DNA of 50,463 bases from Rhodocyclaceae bacterium. GTDB taxonomy: Bacteria > Pseudomonadota > Gammaproteobacteria > Burkholderiales > Rhodocyclaceae. The stretch covers positions 1-50,463 of the forward strand of contig VIKE01000023.1 of the NCBI GenBank assembly GCA_008080565.1, given 5' to 3'. The position numbers and the translations under genes are program-made. The notes under the pieces were generated by a model. It did not search any database. It saw only the letters and a program-made list of their open reading frames with translations, and was not told where the DNA came from. Shown piece after piece: positions 8,928 through 19,737 of the stretch. The first letter of the stretch is position 1, and every line of letters begins with the position of its first letter.

Positions 8928-10448
8928 TCAGCCGCCCATCACGCGGTTCTTGCCGGCGCGCTTGGCCAGGTACATGGCCTGGTCGGCCCGCCGGATGGCA
9001 TCGGTACCCGACTCGTCGGCCGCCAGCTGGGCCACCCCGGCACTGAAGGTAATCAGAATCTTCTCGTTCCCCGCCATGTAGATGGCCTTGGTCAACTCCC
9101 GCTGCAAGCGGGCCATTGCCTCGATGCCCTGATCAAGGGTCGTTTCCGGCATCAACACGACGAACTCTTCACCGCCGTAGCGGGCCAGCGTATCGCTCGG
9201 CCGCATGTTGCGACGTGCCACATCGGCCAGATGAACCAAGGCACGGTCGCCAGCCTCGTGACCGAGGCGATCGTTCAAGCGCTTGAAATTGTCGATATCG
9301 AGCAAACTGACCGACAGCGGCGTTTCCTTGCGCCGCACGCTTGAAACCTCACGCTCCATGGCCTCATCCAGCCCCTTACGATTCAGGGCATCGGTCAGCG
9401 GATCGTGGCGGGCAAGAGCGCTGGCACTATCCAGCTCCTGGTGCAGGTGCATCAGTTCTGCCTCGGTAACCACCACCTTGTCCTGCAGGCTCTTCAATTG
9501 CTCACGCGAGTGTGCCGTCTCCTCGGCCATTGCATGCGTCGCCGCGATGACGTCATCGAGCAGCGGTTTCAGATCCCCGATGCTGGATATCTGTTCGATC
9601 TGGCGTGCGCTGGCTTCGATCCGCCCCTCGAAGTCAGTACTCGACTTGTTCATCACGCCCAAACGCTCGATGAACTCGGCAAGCATCTGGCGCATTTCTG
9701 CCTGCGCTTCGACCGAACGCGACTTGGCACGCCCCTGCTTTTCCATCACGTCGCGCAGGCGACGCTCCATTTCATCAAGATGGCGCAGCGTCAGCGGCGG
9801 TGCCACACTGGCCAGCAGGCCGTCGATCTGCCCCTTGAGCCAGTTGTCGTCCGTACTTAATTCACCGATATTTTCAATAATCAGATGCAGCAACTTGAGC
9901 AGGGAGCCCTTGATCTCGACCTGCTCCTCCGCCGCAAAGACAGCCTGATGCGTCAGGCTGCCAAAAAGTGCCTGGACCTGCCCAATCTCGACCGTCGGCT
10001 GCCGCAACAACAGGAGTAATTCGCCGGCCACACTGAGAACCCGGGAGTCTTCCTCACCAAGTGCCGGCAGCACGCATTCGACAAAACGCGCCAGCTTGCC
10101 AGCGAACTCACTGGGCAAGGGCTGCGCAAGGTGTTGCACACCCCCCTCAAGGACGCGGGACTCGCCAGCCAGAGCAAAGGCAACCAAGGACTCTTTGATC
10201 CCCTGCCAGCTACGCTTGGAAATTGCGCTGGCGAGCCTGTCCAACTGCCTCTCCTGCTCTTCATTCCGGGCCGGCAAGTCACTCAGCAACTCGCGTAGCG
10301 GCCCCTCAGGAAACGGCGGCAGATTGGGTAGATTGGCGATTTCATTGTAGCAAGCCTGATAATTGGCCGGCGTCGGAGCCAATTGACTGGTCGCCAGACG
10401 CTTGAGCGCCTCACGAGCAATAACGGAGGGGTGTTTCGGTTCGTTCAT
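8928..10448 (-). CDS. Diguanylate cyclase (GGDEF domain)
   Basis: Makes the second messenger c-di-GMP from two GTP. The 506-residue protein has a long N-terminal helical region (about 1-330, with likely coiled coil from 215 to 330) and a C-terminal GGDEF domain. The active site is GGEEF (about 425-429), so it should be catalytic. An RxxD motif (RPSD) lies exactly five residues before it, the arrangement of a product-inhibition I-site. No signal peptide or membrane segment is seen, so it is cytoplasmic. The N-terminal region matches no sensor domain I know; it may serve for oligomerisation or partner binding. Confidence 0.93.
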   Translation of the reverse strand: MNEPKHPSVIAREALKRLATSQLAPTPANYQACYNEIANLPNLPPFPEGPLRELLSDLPARNEEQERQLDRLASAISKRSWQGIKESLVAFALAGESRVLEGGVQHLAQPLPSEFAGKLARFVECVLPALGEEDSRVLSVAGELLLLLRQPTVEIGQVQALFGSLTHQAVFAAEEQVEIKGSLLKLLHLIIENIGELSTDDNWLKGQIDGLLASVAPPLTLRHLDEMERRLRDVMEKQGRAKSRSVEAQAEMRQMLAEFIERLGVMNKSSTDFEGRIEASARQIEQISSIGDLKPLLDDVIAATHAMAEETAHSREQLKSLQDKVVVTEAELMHLHQELDSASALARHDPLTDALNRKGLDEAMEREVSSVRRKETPLSVSLLDIDNFKRLNDRLGHEAGDRALVHLADVARRNMRPSDTLARYGGEEFVVLMPETTLDQGIEAMARLQRELTKAIYMAGNEKILITFSAGVAQLAADESGTDAIRRADQAMYLAKRAGKNRVMGG

Positions 10449-10657
10449 CGACGCTTCGAATGACTAATGGTGGCTAAGCATGACACCGGCAGGTTTCATT
10501 ATTGAGTTTATCCTATTGCCCACACCAACTTGCAAGATTGTTGGTGCCCCACCCTGCCGCCTCAAACAGTCACAAATCACGGGGGCGTAACCGCCGTTGG
10601 CGTGTTAACATGCTCGTTTAGCGATTTTGCCCGGCCCGGCCGGCGTTTACAGTCCAC

Positions 10658-12178
10658 ATGCGTCTCCTTCGTTTGCTCAAGATCGCCTCAGTCGCCAGCC
10701 GTTTCGGCCTCGACGAAATGGTGCTCGAACACGAGCCGAGCGGTCGCCTGGTACGCCTCGCCAACGCCCTGCAATTCTGGCGCGACCTGTCCACGCCACG
10801 CGCCGTTCGCCTGCGCCTTGCCCTCGAATCGCTCGGGCCCATTTTCGTCAAGTTCGGCCAGGTACTGTCTACGCGACGCGACTTGATGCCGATGGACATT
10901 GCCGACGAACTGGCCAAACTGCAGGATCGCGTCCCGCCTTTCGCCTCCGATCTCGCCCTCGCCGAAATAGAGAAGGCCTATGGCCGACCAGCCAGCGAGG
11001 TCTTTGCCGAATTCGACCCGACGCCAATCGCCTCGGCGTCGATCGCCCAAGTCCATTTCGCCAAGCTGCACGCCGAAGATGGCGGCCATGAAGTAGCCGT
11101 CAAGGTATTGCGCCCCAACATGCTTTCGGTCATCGAGCACGATCTGGCGCTCATGGACAACCTGGCCATGCTGCTAGAAAAGCTGTGGGCCGATGGCAAG
11201 CGCCTGAAACCACGCGAAGTGGTCGCCGAATTTGCCAAGTACCTGCGCGACGAGCTCGACCTCATGCGCGAAGCAGCCAATGCCTCGCAACTGCGCCGCA
11301 ACTTCACCGATTCGAAGCTGCTGATCGTCCCCGAGATTTACTGGGACTTCTGCACGTCGACCGTGATGGTCATGGAGCGCATGAAGGGCACGCCGATCTC
11401 GCAGATCGACAAACTGCGCGCCGATGGCATCGACCTCTCCAAGCTGTCTGCGGCCGGCGTCGAAATTTTCTTCACCCAGGTTTTCCGCGACGGCTTTTTT
11501 CATGCCGACATGCATCCCGGCAACATTTTCGTCGCCCCGGATGGCCGCTACATCGCGCTCGATTTCGGCATCGTCGGCACGCTGACCGATTCCGACAAGA
11601 ACTACCTGGCGCAGAACTTCCTGGCCTTCTTTCGCCGCGACTACAAACGCGTTGCCGAAGCCCACATCGAATCCGGCTGGGCCCCAAAAGACACCCGGGT
11701 CGACGAGTTCGAAGCCGCCATCCGCGCCGTCTGCGAACCAATATTTGATCGCCCGCTCAAGGACATTTCCTTCGGTAAGGTGCTGCTCCGCCTGTTCCAG
11801 ACTTCGCGCCGTTTCAACGTCGAAATCCAGCCGCAACTGGTCATGCTGCAAAAAACCTTGCTCAACATCGAAGGCCTCGGTCGCCAGCTCGACCCGGAAC
11901 TCGACCTGTGGACCACCGCCAAGCCCTTCCTTGAGCGCTGGATGAGTGAGCAGATTGGCTGGCGCGGACTGATCCGCAGCTTCAAACAGGAAGCTCCCTA
12001 TCTGGCCCGCACCATTCCGCAACTGCCGCGCCTTGTCCATCAGGCGCTGGCCCAGCCGGCCAGGCCTGACCTGCAACCGCAAATCGATCGCCTGATCGCT
12101 GCCCAGCACCAGCAAAACCGCTGGCTGGCCGTTATCGCCTTGCTTCTCGCCCTGCTCCTCGGCGCGCTGCTTGCCTGA
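10658..12178 (+). CDS. ubiB: UbiB, ubiquinone biosynthesis ABC1/ADCK kinase-like protein
   Basis: Atypical kinase-fold protein needed for ubiquinone biosynthesis. The 506-residue product carries the family's KxGQ motif (KFGQ, 65-68), the Ala-rich loop [11 protein letters not shown], a HADMHPGN catalytic-loop equivalent, and DFGIVG. Its C-terminal hydrophobic end ([13 protein letters not shown]) fits a membrane anchor. The gene is divergent from the diguanylate cyclase across 209 bp and lies 6 nt before the helicase gene. It is not in the usual ubiE-ubiJ-ubiB group in this window. Confidence 0.94.
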   Translation: MRLLRLLKIASVASRFGLDEMVLEHEPSGRLVRLANALQFWRDLSTPRAVRLRLALESLGPIFVKFGQVLSTRRDLMPMDIADELAKLQDRVPPFASDLALAEIEKAYGRPASEVFAEFDPTPIASASIAQVHFAKLHAEDGGHEVAVKVLRPNMLSVIEHDLALMDNLAMLLEKLWADGKRLKPREVVAEFAKYLRDELDLMREAANASQLRRNFTDSKLLIVPEIYWDFCTSTVMVMERMKGTPISQIDKLRADGIDLSKLSAAGVEIFFTQVFRDGFFHADMHPGNIFVAPDGRYIALDFGIVGTLTDSDKNYLAQNFLAFFRRDYKRVAEAHIESGWAPKDTRVDEFEAAIRAVCEPIFDRPLKDISFGKVLLRLFQTSRRFNVEIQPQLVMLQKTLLNIEGLGRQLDPELDLWTTAKPFLERWMSEQIGWRGLIRSFKQEAPYLARTIPQLPRLVHQALAQPARPDLQPQIDRLIAAQHQQNRWLAVIALLLALLLGALLA

Positions 12179-12184
12179 CCGCCG

Positions 12185-15100
12185 ATGGCCGTAGTCAACC
12201 TCACCACCTTCACTGAAGAGAACATCGCCGAGTGGTTCGCCACACGCGATATCAACAAGGCCCGCCCCTACGTCGACCTGGTGCGCGACCTGACCATCGA
12301 AGGCAGCCAGATGCGTGCCCTGGTCCCCGGTTCGTCAAGCGAGCCTTACGTCGCACAGGCTTACCTGAGCCAGGCCCAGAGCGGCGAAATGACGGTAATC
12401 AGCCGCTGCACCTGCTCAGCCGGCAAACATTGCAAGCACGTTGCCGCCATGCTGCTCAGGGCCATCGAAGAACGCAATCCGAAGGAACCGGTCAGTGGCA
12501 GCGCCCTGTCCTGGCTCGAAGACCTGCGCCGCGTCTCGGTCGCTGTCGCCAAAAAGAAAGCCCGGCCGGCCAGCGCCCGCCAGCAACTTTTCTACATCCT
12601 GAAATGGACGGCCGACAAGCGTCAGTTCGGCATTGAGATCCGCAAGGGCAAGTATCCGGAGAGCGCCGAGGAATGGTGGAAGGTGGACCGGGCGCTGGTC
12701 ACGCCGCCGCAGTTCGTCAATGAAGAAGACCTCGGCATCCTGCGCCTGATCTGGGCTGACCGTGGCCACGAAACCGGCTTGCGTGCCTTTGGCCTGGGCC
12801 CCAAGCATGGCGCCGAAATCCTGCAGCGCATGGCGGCCAGCCACCGGCTTTACCCGGAGGACGACCTCGGTCTGCCGCTCAACGCCGGCCCGACCCGACC
12901 GGCCAGCATCGGTTGGCAGGTGGATGGCATGGGCTTTCAGCGACCGCATTTGAAGCCAGATCCATCTGCCGAGATGATCGTCGCCGTCGATCCCCCGTGG
13001 TACATCGATCTGGCCGAGGGCGAGGCCGGGCCGCTGGAAGTGACCGGCAACCCGGACGTGATCAACCGCCTGTTCTCGCTGCCGCCGCTCTCGGCCAACG
13101 AAGCCGCGCTGGTCGCCGAAGCACTGTCCGAACTGGCGCCCGACCTGCCGCTGCCCGGCTCCGATGCCGGCGCCCGCCTGCGCCTGGTTGACGCTCCGCT
13201 GATTCCGATCCTGCAACTGGAAACCCTGCACACACACGGCCACCGGGCCTGGCGCAGCTATCCTCAGAACTTCGGCGGCGGCCCCTTTGATGTCGCCAAG
13301 ATTATTTTCCGCTACGGTGATGCCGAGGTTCGCCCCGAAGAAAAGAGCGAGTTCATCACCCTGCCGGAAGGCGAGACCATCCGCCTGATGCGCCGCCCCG
13401 AGGATGAGGCCAAGGCGTTGCAGGCGCTTGAAGGCTGCGGCTTGCAAAAGATCCCCGGACACACGCTGCACACTTTTGGCAGCCCGCCGGAAGGCATTTA
13501 CGGGCTGGCCGAAGAGGCCAGCTGGGTGCCGTTCATGCAGGATGGTACCCAGCGTCTCAAGGAAGCTGGCTGGCAGGTCGAATTCCCCGAGGATTTCCGT
13601 CACCACGTCATCGAGGTCGATGGCTGGGAGGCCGAACTTTACGAGGCCGACAACGGCTGGTTCAACCTCGACATGGGCGTCATGGTCGAGGGCGAGCGTC
13701 TGCCGCTGGCGCCCTTGCTGGCCAACCTGTTCCGCACCGACCCGCGCTGGCTGGAAGCGGCCGAACTCGAGCGCGTCCCCGATGACGAGGGCATTGATCT
13801 CTACACCGCCCGCGGCAAGCGCCTGCGCGTCCCGGCCGGTCGTCTCAAGCCGCTGGCCGCGACGCTGATCGACCTGTTCGACGGCTTTACCGGCGGCAAT
13901 ACCCTACGCCTGTCGCGCTTCGACGCACCACGCCTGGCCGAGTTGTCCGATATCAGCCGCTGGCAGTTCCGCGGCCAGAGCGACATCATGGCGCTGGCCG
14001 AGCGCCTGCTCAAGGCGCAGGGTATCGGCGACGTCGAGCCGCCGGCCGGCTTCAAGCTCGAACTGCGCCCCTACCAGAAAGAAGGCCTGGCCTGGCTGCA
14101 GTTCCTGCGCGAGCACGATCTGTCGGGCATCCTGGCCGACGACATGGGTCTCGGTAAAACAGCCCAGACGCTGGCCCATCTGTTGATGGAAAAGGAAGCC
14201 GGGCGCCTCGACAAGCCGGCGCTGATCATCCTGCCGACCTCGCTGATCTTCAACTGGAAGAACGAGGCTGCGCGCTTCGCCCCCGGCCTCAAGGTGCTGT
14301 CACTGCACGGCCCGGAACGCAAGGTCCTGTTCCCGCAAATCATGCAGCACGACGTGGTGCTAACGACCTATCCGCTGCTCTGGCGCGATGCTGAGGAATT
14401 GATGCAGCACAGTTACCACCTGCTCATTCTCGACGAGGCGCAGACGGTCAAGAACGCCCAGAGCCAGAGCGCCGAAGCCGTGCGCAAGGTCGATGCCCGG
14501 CATCGCCTGTGCCTAACCGGTACGCCGCTGGAAAACCATCTCGGTGAATTGTGGAGTCAGTTCGACTTCCTGCTGCCCGGTTTTCTTGGTACCAGCAAGC
14601 AGTTCACGCGCCACTGGCGGACGCCGATCGAGAAGCAGGGCGATCTCCGTCGCCGCAGCCTGCTGGCCCGCCGCATCCGGCCCTTCATCTTGCGCCGCAA
14701 GAAGGAAGACGTGGCGCAGGAACTGCCGCCGAAAACCATCATCATCCGTAGCGTCGAACTTGAAGGTTCGCAGCGCGACCTGTACGAAACGGTGCGCGGC
14801 CAGATCGTCATCCTCGATGCCCTGCTCAAGCTCCGTCAGGTCTGCTGCGACCCGCGCCTGGTTAAGGCCACGGCGGCCCGCAAGGTGCCGGAACGGGCCA
14901 AGCTCGACCTGCTCATGGCGATGCTGCCCGAACTGGTCGATGAAGGCCGCAAGGTTCTGGTTTTCTCGCAATTCACCAGCATGCTGGCCCTGATCGAGCA
15001 CGAACTCGACAAGATGGGCATCGCCTACGTCACGCTGACCGGTGACACGGTAGACCGCGAAGTGCCGATCCGCCGCTTCCAGGATGGCGAAGTGCCGATC

Positions 15101-15409
15101 TTCCTGATCAGCCTCAAGGCTGGTGGCGTCGGCCTTAACCTGACCGCGGCCGACACCGTGATCCACTACGATCCGTGGTGGAATCCGGCCGTCGAAAACC
15201 AGGCCACCGACCGTGCCCACCGCCTCGGCCAGGACAAGCCAGTGTTCGTCTACAAGCTGATCGTCAGCGGCAGCATCGAGGAAAAGATCCTCGCCCTGCA
15301 GGAACGCAAGGCGGAACTGGCTGCCGGTATCCTGTCGGACGACTATCGCGTCGACGTCAAGTTCGGCACGGACGATCTCGCCGCGCTGTTCGAGCCGCTG
15401 CCAGAATAA
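12185..15409 (+). CDS. SNF2-family DEAD/DEAH-type helicase with SWIM zinc finger
   Basis: A 1074-residue ATP-dependent DNA translocase. The N-terminus has a SWIM motif, CTCSAGKHCKH (about 78-88), a zinc site thought to contact DNA or protein. A bacterial middle region follows (about 150-610), then the SNF2 core: motif I DDMGLGKT (about 653-660), motif II DEAQ, TGTPLENHLGELWSQFDFL, and C-terminal motifs KAGGVGLNLTAA and DRAHRLGQ. This is the bacterial Snf2/HepA-like architecture, often called a DEAD/DEAH box helicase. Its role is unknown; relatives remodel RNA polymerase or protein-DNA complexes. It starts 6 nt after ubiB, so it is probably co-transcribed. Confidence 0.92.
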   Translation: MAVVNLTTFTEENIAEWFATRDINKARPYVDLVRDLTIEGSQMRALVPGSSSEPYVAQAYLSQAQSGEMTVISRCTCSAGKHCKHVAAMLLRAIEERNPKEPVSGSALSWLEDLRRVSVAVAKKKARPASARQQLFYILKWTADKRQFGIEIRKGKYPESAEEWWKVDRALVTPPQFVNEEDLGILRLIWADRGHETGLRAFGLGPKHGAEILQRMAASHRLYPEDDLGLPLNAGPTRPASIGWQVDGMGFQRPHLKPDPSAEMIVAVDPPWYIDLAEGEAGPLEVTGNPDVINRLFSLPPLSANEAALVAEALSELAPDLPLPGSDAGARLRLVDAPLIPILQLETLHTHGHRAWRSYPQNFGGGPFDVAKIIFRYGDAEVRPEEKSEFITLPEGETIRLMRRPEDEAKALQALEGCGLQKIPGHTLHTFGSPPEGIYGLAEEASWVPFMQDGTQRLKEAGWQVEFPEDFRHHVIEVDGWEAELYEADNGWFNLDMGVMVEGERLPLAPLLANLFRTDPRWLEAAELERVPDDEGIDLYTARGKRLRVPAGRLKPLAATLIDLFDGFTGGNTLRLSRFDAPRLAELSDISRWQFRGQSDIMALAERLLKAQGIGDVEPPAGFKLELRPYQKEGLAWLQFLREHDLSGILADDMGLGKTAQTLAHLLMEKEAGRLDKPALIILPTSLIFNWKNEAARFAPGLKVLSLHGPERKVLFPQIMQHDVVLTTYPLLWRDAEELMQHSYHLLILDEAQTVKNAQSQSAEAVRKVDARHRLCLTGTPLENHLGELWSQFDFLLPGFLGTSKQFTRHWRTPIEKQGDLRRRSLLARRIRPFILRRKKEDVAQELPPKTIIIRSVELEGSQRDLYETVRGQIVILDALLKLRQVCCDPRLVKATAARKVPERAKLDLLMAMLPELVDEGRKVLVFSQFTSMLALIEHELDKMGIAYVTLTGDTVDREVPIRRFQDGEVPIFLISLKAGGVGLNLTAADTVIHYDPWWNPAVENQATDRAHRLGQDKPVFVYKLIVSGSIEEKILALQERKAELAAGILSDDYRVDVKFGTDDLAALFEPLPE

Positions 15410-15442
15410 GGTTTTGGGCCGTTTTTTCGCGTCGACCGCAGG
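15410..15442 (+). repeat. Degenerate copy of the family 1 repeat after the SNF2 gene
   Basis: Directly after the SNF2 gene's TAA, the sequence TTTTGGGCCGTTTTTTC followed by GACCG and AGG matches the family 1 unit (read as TTTTGGCC-GTTTTTTCCGG-TTGACCG-TGG) with a few changes. Same orientation and same post-stop position as the copy at 15943. Confidence 0.5.
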
Positions 15443-15496
15443 CGAGGGACATCGCCTACAATGAGCGCATCAGTAATCGCTAATACAGGAACCAAC

Positions 15497-15937
15497 ATGC
15501 GCCACCTCACATTTCTGCTTTGCTTCGCGCTGGCCGCTACAGTGGCCCAGGCCGAAGAGTGGATGGTCAAAAAAAAGCTGACCAGCAATTTTGCCGACAC
15601 CCGCGACGCTGTCGTCATGGCCATCGAAAACCGCGGGCTGGTGATCAATTACACCTCGCATATTGCCGACATGCTGAACCGCACCGGCAGTGACATCGGC
15701 GCAACGCGTCAGATCTTCGAGCAGGCGGAAATCATCGAATTCTGCTCGGCTGGTCTGTCGCGCAAAATGATGGAAATGGACCCGCACAACATCGTGTTCT
15801 GTCCATTTGCGATCTCGATCTACACGCTGCCCGGCGAGAAAAACACGACCTGGGTCAGCTATCGGCAACCGAAAGGCCCCGCCGCCAAGATAGTTGCCCC
15901 GCTGCTCCAGGCGATTGCCGCCGAAGCGGGTCTTTAG
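15497..15937 (+). CDS. DUF302 domain protein, exported
   Basis: A 146-residue protein with a signal peptide (about 1-18, ending AQAEE) and a DUF302 domain (alpha/beta fold, about 35-146). Typical elements are NRTGSDIGATRQIFEQAEIIEFC and a central NIVFCPFAISIY strand. Function unknown; DUF302 proteins occur with redox and electron-transfer genes. The ATG at 15497 is chosen because AGGA lies 7 nt upstream and a signal peptide results; an upstream in-frame ATG at 15461 would bury it. A copy of the dispersed repeat lies on each side (15410 and 15943). Confidence 0.8.
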   Translation: MRHLTFLLCFALAATVAQAEEWMVKKKLTSNFADTRDAVVMAIENRGLVINYTSHIADMLNRTGSDIGATRQIFEQAEIIEFCSAGLSRKMMEMDPHNIVFCPFAISIYTLPGEKNTTWVSYRQPKGPAAKIVAPLLQAIAAEAGL

Positions 15938-15942
15938 GACTT

Positions 15943-15974
15943 CAAATTTGGCGGTTTTTTCCGGTTGACCGTGG
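15943..15974 (+). repeat. Family 1 dispersed repeat, copy after the DUF302 gene
   Basis: Begins 6 nt after the DUF302 stop; it ends in TTTTTTCCGGTTGACCGTGG. A second arm CCGGAAAAA at 15980-15988 pairs with TTTTTCCGG at 15956-15964, so this copy can form a hairpin with a 15-nt loop, which may help termination from either side. Confidence 0.8.
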
Positions 15975-15993
15975 CAAGCCCGGAAAAACTCGG

Positions 15994-18519
15994 TCAGACG
16001 ACCAGTGTGCCGCCGAGCCAGTGGTAAAGGGCCGTATAGAGCAAAGTCGGATTGACCGGTTTGGCGACGAAGTCATTCATGCCGGCCTGCAGACATTGTT
16101 CGCGGTCCTCGGCAAAGGCATTGGCGGTCATCGCCAGGATTGGCAAGTCCTGGCGATTGGCCAGCTGGCGGATGCGCCTGGTCGCCTCGAGTCCGTCCAT
16201 ACGCGGCATCTGCATGTCCATGAGGACCAGTGCATATTCCTTGCTGGCCACCTTGGCGACCGCTTTGGCCCCGTCCTCGGCAACATCGATCGCCAGGCCA
16301 ACATCTTCCAGCAGCATCTGCGCCACTTCCAGATTGATCGGGTCGTCCTCGACCAGCAGCACCAGGCGCCCGGCAAATTTGCGGCTGAGCATGGCCTCGA
16401 TATCGCCGCCCTGCAGCGGGGATGACGGGTTTCTGACCTCGGCCAGCTGCCGTTTCAGGCGCGCCGTAATCCAGAAAACACTGCCCTTGCCGGGTGTGCT
16501 CTCGCCCCCTGCCTCGCCGCCCATCAACACGGCCAGATGCCGGGTAATCGCCAGCCCAAGGCCAGTGCCGCCGTACTTGCGGGTGGTCGACGCATCGGCC
16601 TGCTCGAACGGGGAAAACAGCCGGACCAAGGCGTCCGGCTCGATACCGATGCCGGTATCCGACACCTCAAGCCGGATCAGCACGCTGTCGGCATTCTCCT
16701 CAAGCACCTTGCTGCGCAGGCGGATCGTGCCGCTCTCGGTAAATTTGATCGCATTGTTGGCATAGTTGAGCAACGCCTGGCGCAGCCGCGTCGCGTCACC
16801 GAGCAGGCAGCCGGGCAAGACCGCCGATTCGACGCGCAAGGCCAGATTCTTCTCACGCGCCCGCCCAGCCAGCATCTCGGCGACTTCATTCATCAGGCGG
16901 GACAGCACAAGCGGCGCCTGTTCGAGCACCAGCTTCCCGGCTTCGATCTTCGACAGATCAAGAATGTCATCGATGATCGCCAGCAAATGCTGGCCCGAGG
17001 CTTCGATGCGATTCAAGGGCACGCTCAAGGCGTCATCCACCCCGCCACGACGCATCAGGTACACCGAGCCGAGGATGGCGTTCATCGGCGTCCGGATTTC
17101 ATGGCTCATGTTGGCCAGGAAGGCGCTCTTCGCCTCGCGCAACTCCTGCTCGCCCCGCTTGCGTTCACTGATGTCGCTGACAAAGGTGATGTAGCGCGCT
17201 GGTTCAGTTGCACTTTCCGGCCGGTAATAGATGTTGATGTGCACCGGGATCAGATGGCCGTCGCGATGCTGGTTCGTCGTATCCATGCTGGCCCCGCCGG
17301 TTCGCCGCATTTCCGTCGTCGCCTCGGCAAAGCCGCCGGGCCGGATGGTCGGGTCGATATCGGGCACGCTGAGGTGAAGCAGTTCGTCGACCGAATACCC
17401 GAGCATTTCGGCCGCGACATGATTGACGTAAACAAAATGCCCGTCAGCATCGACCCAATGAATACCCAGCCCGACCCGGTCCATCGCAAACTGGGTTTGT
17501 TCAAGTCTGGCATTGGCTTGCGCCAGATCGCGGGTGCGTTCGGCAACCATTGTTTCAAGATGGCGTCGATGCTGGTCCAGTTCCGCCTCGCTTTTGCGCA
17601 AAGCCTCCTCGACGCGGCGCCGCTCGGTAATCTCCCGCGATACGCCGAGCACGCCAATCAATTCGCCATCCTTGTCGCGCATCGGCGTTTTAATGGTCTC
17701 AAACAACCCACGATAGCCGTTATCGGCGAAGGTAAGCCACTCCTCATTCACCGTCGGACCACCAGCCGCAGCAGCCGCACGGTCATTGGCACGGAAAAAC
17801 TCGGCCAGTTCATGGCTGACGAAATCGTCGTCGGTGCGGCCGACAATGTCATATTCGCTGGCATTGTAAAGCCGGGAAAAGGCCGGATTACACGACAGAT
17901 AAACGCCATTCGGATCCTTTACCCAGGCCAGGTCGGGAATCGCGTCGTAGAGCGAATCGAGAAAAGCCCGCTCACGTTCACTTTGGGCTAGGGCCACCGC
18001 CAGTTCCGCCCGCGCGTCATCGCGGTCGTCGGCCAGCGCCTGGGTCAGGCGCTCATTATTGCGGCAAAGAATGATCGCCTTGGCCAGATTGGCCAGGACC
18101 GGCTGGAATATCTGCGTCAGCGGCAGGTCGGAGGGTGGTGCAGCAGGCGACAGGAGCAGGATGGTGTAGCGCTCGTCGACCGGCAGATGGAGGCAATGGG
18201 TGTACGCCTGATCGATCGACAAGGGACGAAGCAAGGCGGGATCATCCAGCAACCTGACCTTTCCGGACAATAGTCCGCTCGGCAAGTTGAAACGTGTCCC
18301 GTGACGCTCGGCCAGCAGGTAATCGCCGATGGAGTTCTCCAGAATGGCCGATATCCCGAATTCAGTCGCATTCGGTGCAGAAAGGACAACACCAGCCGGG
18401 AAGGATGTGTGAAACAGCAGGCGTTGCAGCGTTTTTTTGAGCAGGCTATCAAGACCTAGCTCGCCGCCTGTCGTCAGCGAAAGGTCATAAAGAACACTGA
18501 GGATCTGCTCGCGGTTCAT
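15994..18519 (-). CDS. Hybrid sensor histidine kinase with two PAS domains and a receiver
   Basis: An 841-residue soluble kinase. Order: an N-terminal GAF-like region of uncertain type (about 1-180), PAS 1 (about 195-305, with [19 protein letters not shown]), PAS 2 (about 340-450, with [14 protein letters not shown]), HisKA with the phospho-acceptor in SHEIRTPMN (about 470), an ATPase domain with DTGIGI and GTGLGLAIT, and a receiver domain with LLVEDD and the acceptor Asp in [11 protein letters not shown] (about 765). No membrane segment. The ATG at 18519 overlaps the FIST gene stop as ATGA, which makes it the natural start over a TTG further up. No output regulator lies next to it. Confidence 0.93.
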   Translation of the reverse strand: MNREQILSVLYDLSLTTGGELGLDSLLKKTLQRLLFHTSFPAGVVLSAPNATEFGISAILENSIGDYLLAERHGTRFNLPSGLLSGKVRLLDDPALLRPLSIDQAYTHCLHLPVDERYTILLLSPAAPPSDLPLTQIFQPVLANLAKAIILCRNNERLTQALADDRDDARAELAVALAQSERERAFLDSLYDAIPDLAWVKDPNGVYLSCNPAFSRLYNASEYDIVGRTDDDFVSHELAEFFRANDRAAAAAGGPTVNEEWLTFADNGYRGLFETIKTPMRDKDGELIGVLGVSREITERRRVEEALRKSEAELDQHRRHLETMVAERTRDLAQANARLEQTQFAMDRVGLGIHWVDADGHFVYVNHVAAEMLGYSVDELLHLSVPDIDPTIRPGGFAEATTEMRRTGGASMDTTNQHRDGHLIPVHINIYYRPESATEPARYITFVSDISERKRGEQELREAKSAFLANMSHEIRTPMNAILGSVYLMRRGGVDDALSVPLNRIEASGQHLLAIIDDILDLSKIEAGKLVLEQAPLVLSRLMNEVAEMLAGRAREKNLALRVESAVLPGCLLGDATRLRQALLNYANNAIKFTESGTIRLRSKVLEENADSVLIRLEVSDTGIGIEPDALVRLFSPFEQADASTTRKYGGTGLGLAITRHLAVLMGGEAGGESTPGKGSVFWITARLKRQLAEVRNPSSPLQGGDIEAMLSRKFAGRLVLLVEDDPINLEVAQMLLEDVGLAIDVAEDGAKAVAKVASKEYALVLMDMQMPRMDGLEATRRIRQLANRQDLPILAMTANAFAEDREQCLQAGMNDFVAKPVNPTLLYTALYHWLGGTLVV

Positions 18520-19655
18520 ACCATCGGCCAGGGCGAACAAACCAGCGTTGCATTGTGGAACATCGGGTAGCCCCAGCGCACCGTGCTGCCGATCTCCCCC
18601 AGCGACAGGGCGCCCCCCATCTCGCCAGCCCTCGTTTCCGTCCGCAGTGCGTCCAGTTCTTTTTCGGCATCCTCACCGAGATGCATGCGTCGACCGGCAC
18701 AATAAAAGGTCAGTACCTGCGCTCCCAGCATCGGCCCATGGGCGCCACGCAGATGATCGGCCAGCCGCTCAATGCAGCCGTGCGCGCCTGCCGCCGGCGC
18801 CTGCAACAGCACCAGCATGGCGTTCTCGGGAATTTCGCCGACGCAGTACAGCGAACCATCATCGGCCAACGCCACGGGGATACGCACCACGACGTCGCCA
18901 TTGGCACGCAGGATACCGAAGGGAAAATGTACGGCGTATTCGTAGAAATTGTCACGCCTCAGGTCGATGCCATATTGCGCCTTGATAATTTCCTGGTAAA
19001 CGTCGAATGCCGGCCGCCAGTCAATCATCGCGATCCGGTTGCCTTCGGTCGACGTCGCGCACATCGCCTGCTCCGGCTGCGCGAAGCCATGCTCCAGGGT
19101 AGGCGCCATGTTGCCGGGCAACAACAGGCCAAGCACGCCATCGCCAACCACCTGCGTTTCGTCGAACAGACAAGGCATCGGCTGAAAAGTCTCGCTCCCC
19201 GCGTTGACCCCGCCATATTCGACACGATTCGAGAGCTCAAGGTAGATGTCGTCAAGAATGCTGGCCACGTTCGGCACCATGCCATCAAAGAGCAGGAACA
19301 ATGTCGGTTTTGGCGCACCGGGTAAGCAGCACTTCAAGCCCTCACGCGCTGCTGCGACTACAGCGCTGGCTGCATTACCCGTGGCGTTCACCGCAGGCAA
19401 CAAGAAATGCGGCGGCATCTGATCAAAGCAAAGCAGCCAGACGCCATGGGTCAGAAAAGCTTCTTGCCGAATCAGCGCGGGAAAAATCCCGCCGACCAAC
19501 GCCACCCCATGCTGCCGGCAGGCAGCCTGCAATACAGGCAGGTGGTCTTTTTCCGCTTCCGGCAACAAGGCGACAACCCCCGCCCCGGCTTGCCTCGGAG
19601 ACCATTCGTTCAGCGCCTGCTCGATGGATTCGCGATTCAGTTCAACGTAGCGCAT
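18516..19655 (-). CDS. FIST domain sensor protein
   Basis: A 379-residue cytoplasmic protein with FIST N and FIST C domains, a ligand-binding module of signalling proteins predicted to sense small molecules such as amino acids. Marks seen: an N-terminal alpha/beta region ([20 protein letters not shown]), the FDGMVPN segment, the glycine-rich [13 protein letters not shown] region, and a C-terminal [11 protein letters not shown]. The ATG at 19655 has GGTGAG upstream; a GTG three codons earlier is possible. Translational coupling (ATGA) to the kinase suggests the FIST protein supplies the signal. The ligand is unknown. Confidence 0.88.
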   Translation of the reverse strand: MRYVELNRESIEQALNEWSPRQAGAGVVALLPEAEKDHLPVLQAACRQHGVALVGGIFPALIRQEAFLTHGVWLLCFDQMPPHFLLPAVNATGNAASAVVAAAREGLKCCLPGAPKPTLFLLFDGMVPNVASILDDIYLELSNRVEYGGVNAGSETFQPMPCLFDETQVVGDGVLGLLLPGNMAPTLEHGFAQPEQAMCATSTEGNRIAMIDWRPAFDVYQEIIKAQYGIDLRRDNFYEYAVHFPFGILRANGDVVVRIPVALADDGSLYCVGEIPENAMLVLLQAPAAGAHGCIERLADHLRGAHGPMLGAQVLTFYCAGRRMHLGEDAEKELDALRTETRAGEMGGALSLGEIGSTVRWGYPMFHNATLVCSPWPMV

Positions 19656-19737
19656 TGATCTCACCCGGCCGACTTTCCATGGTGCATTTTTTGAATTTTT
19701 GTATTGTTTACGAGTATCCCGGAAAACCCCGACCGCC

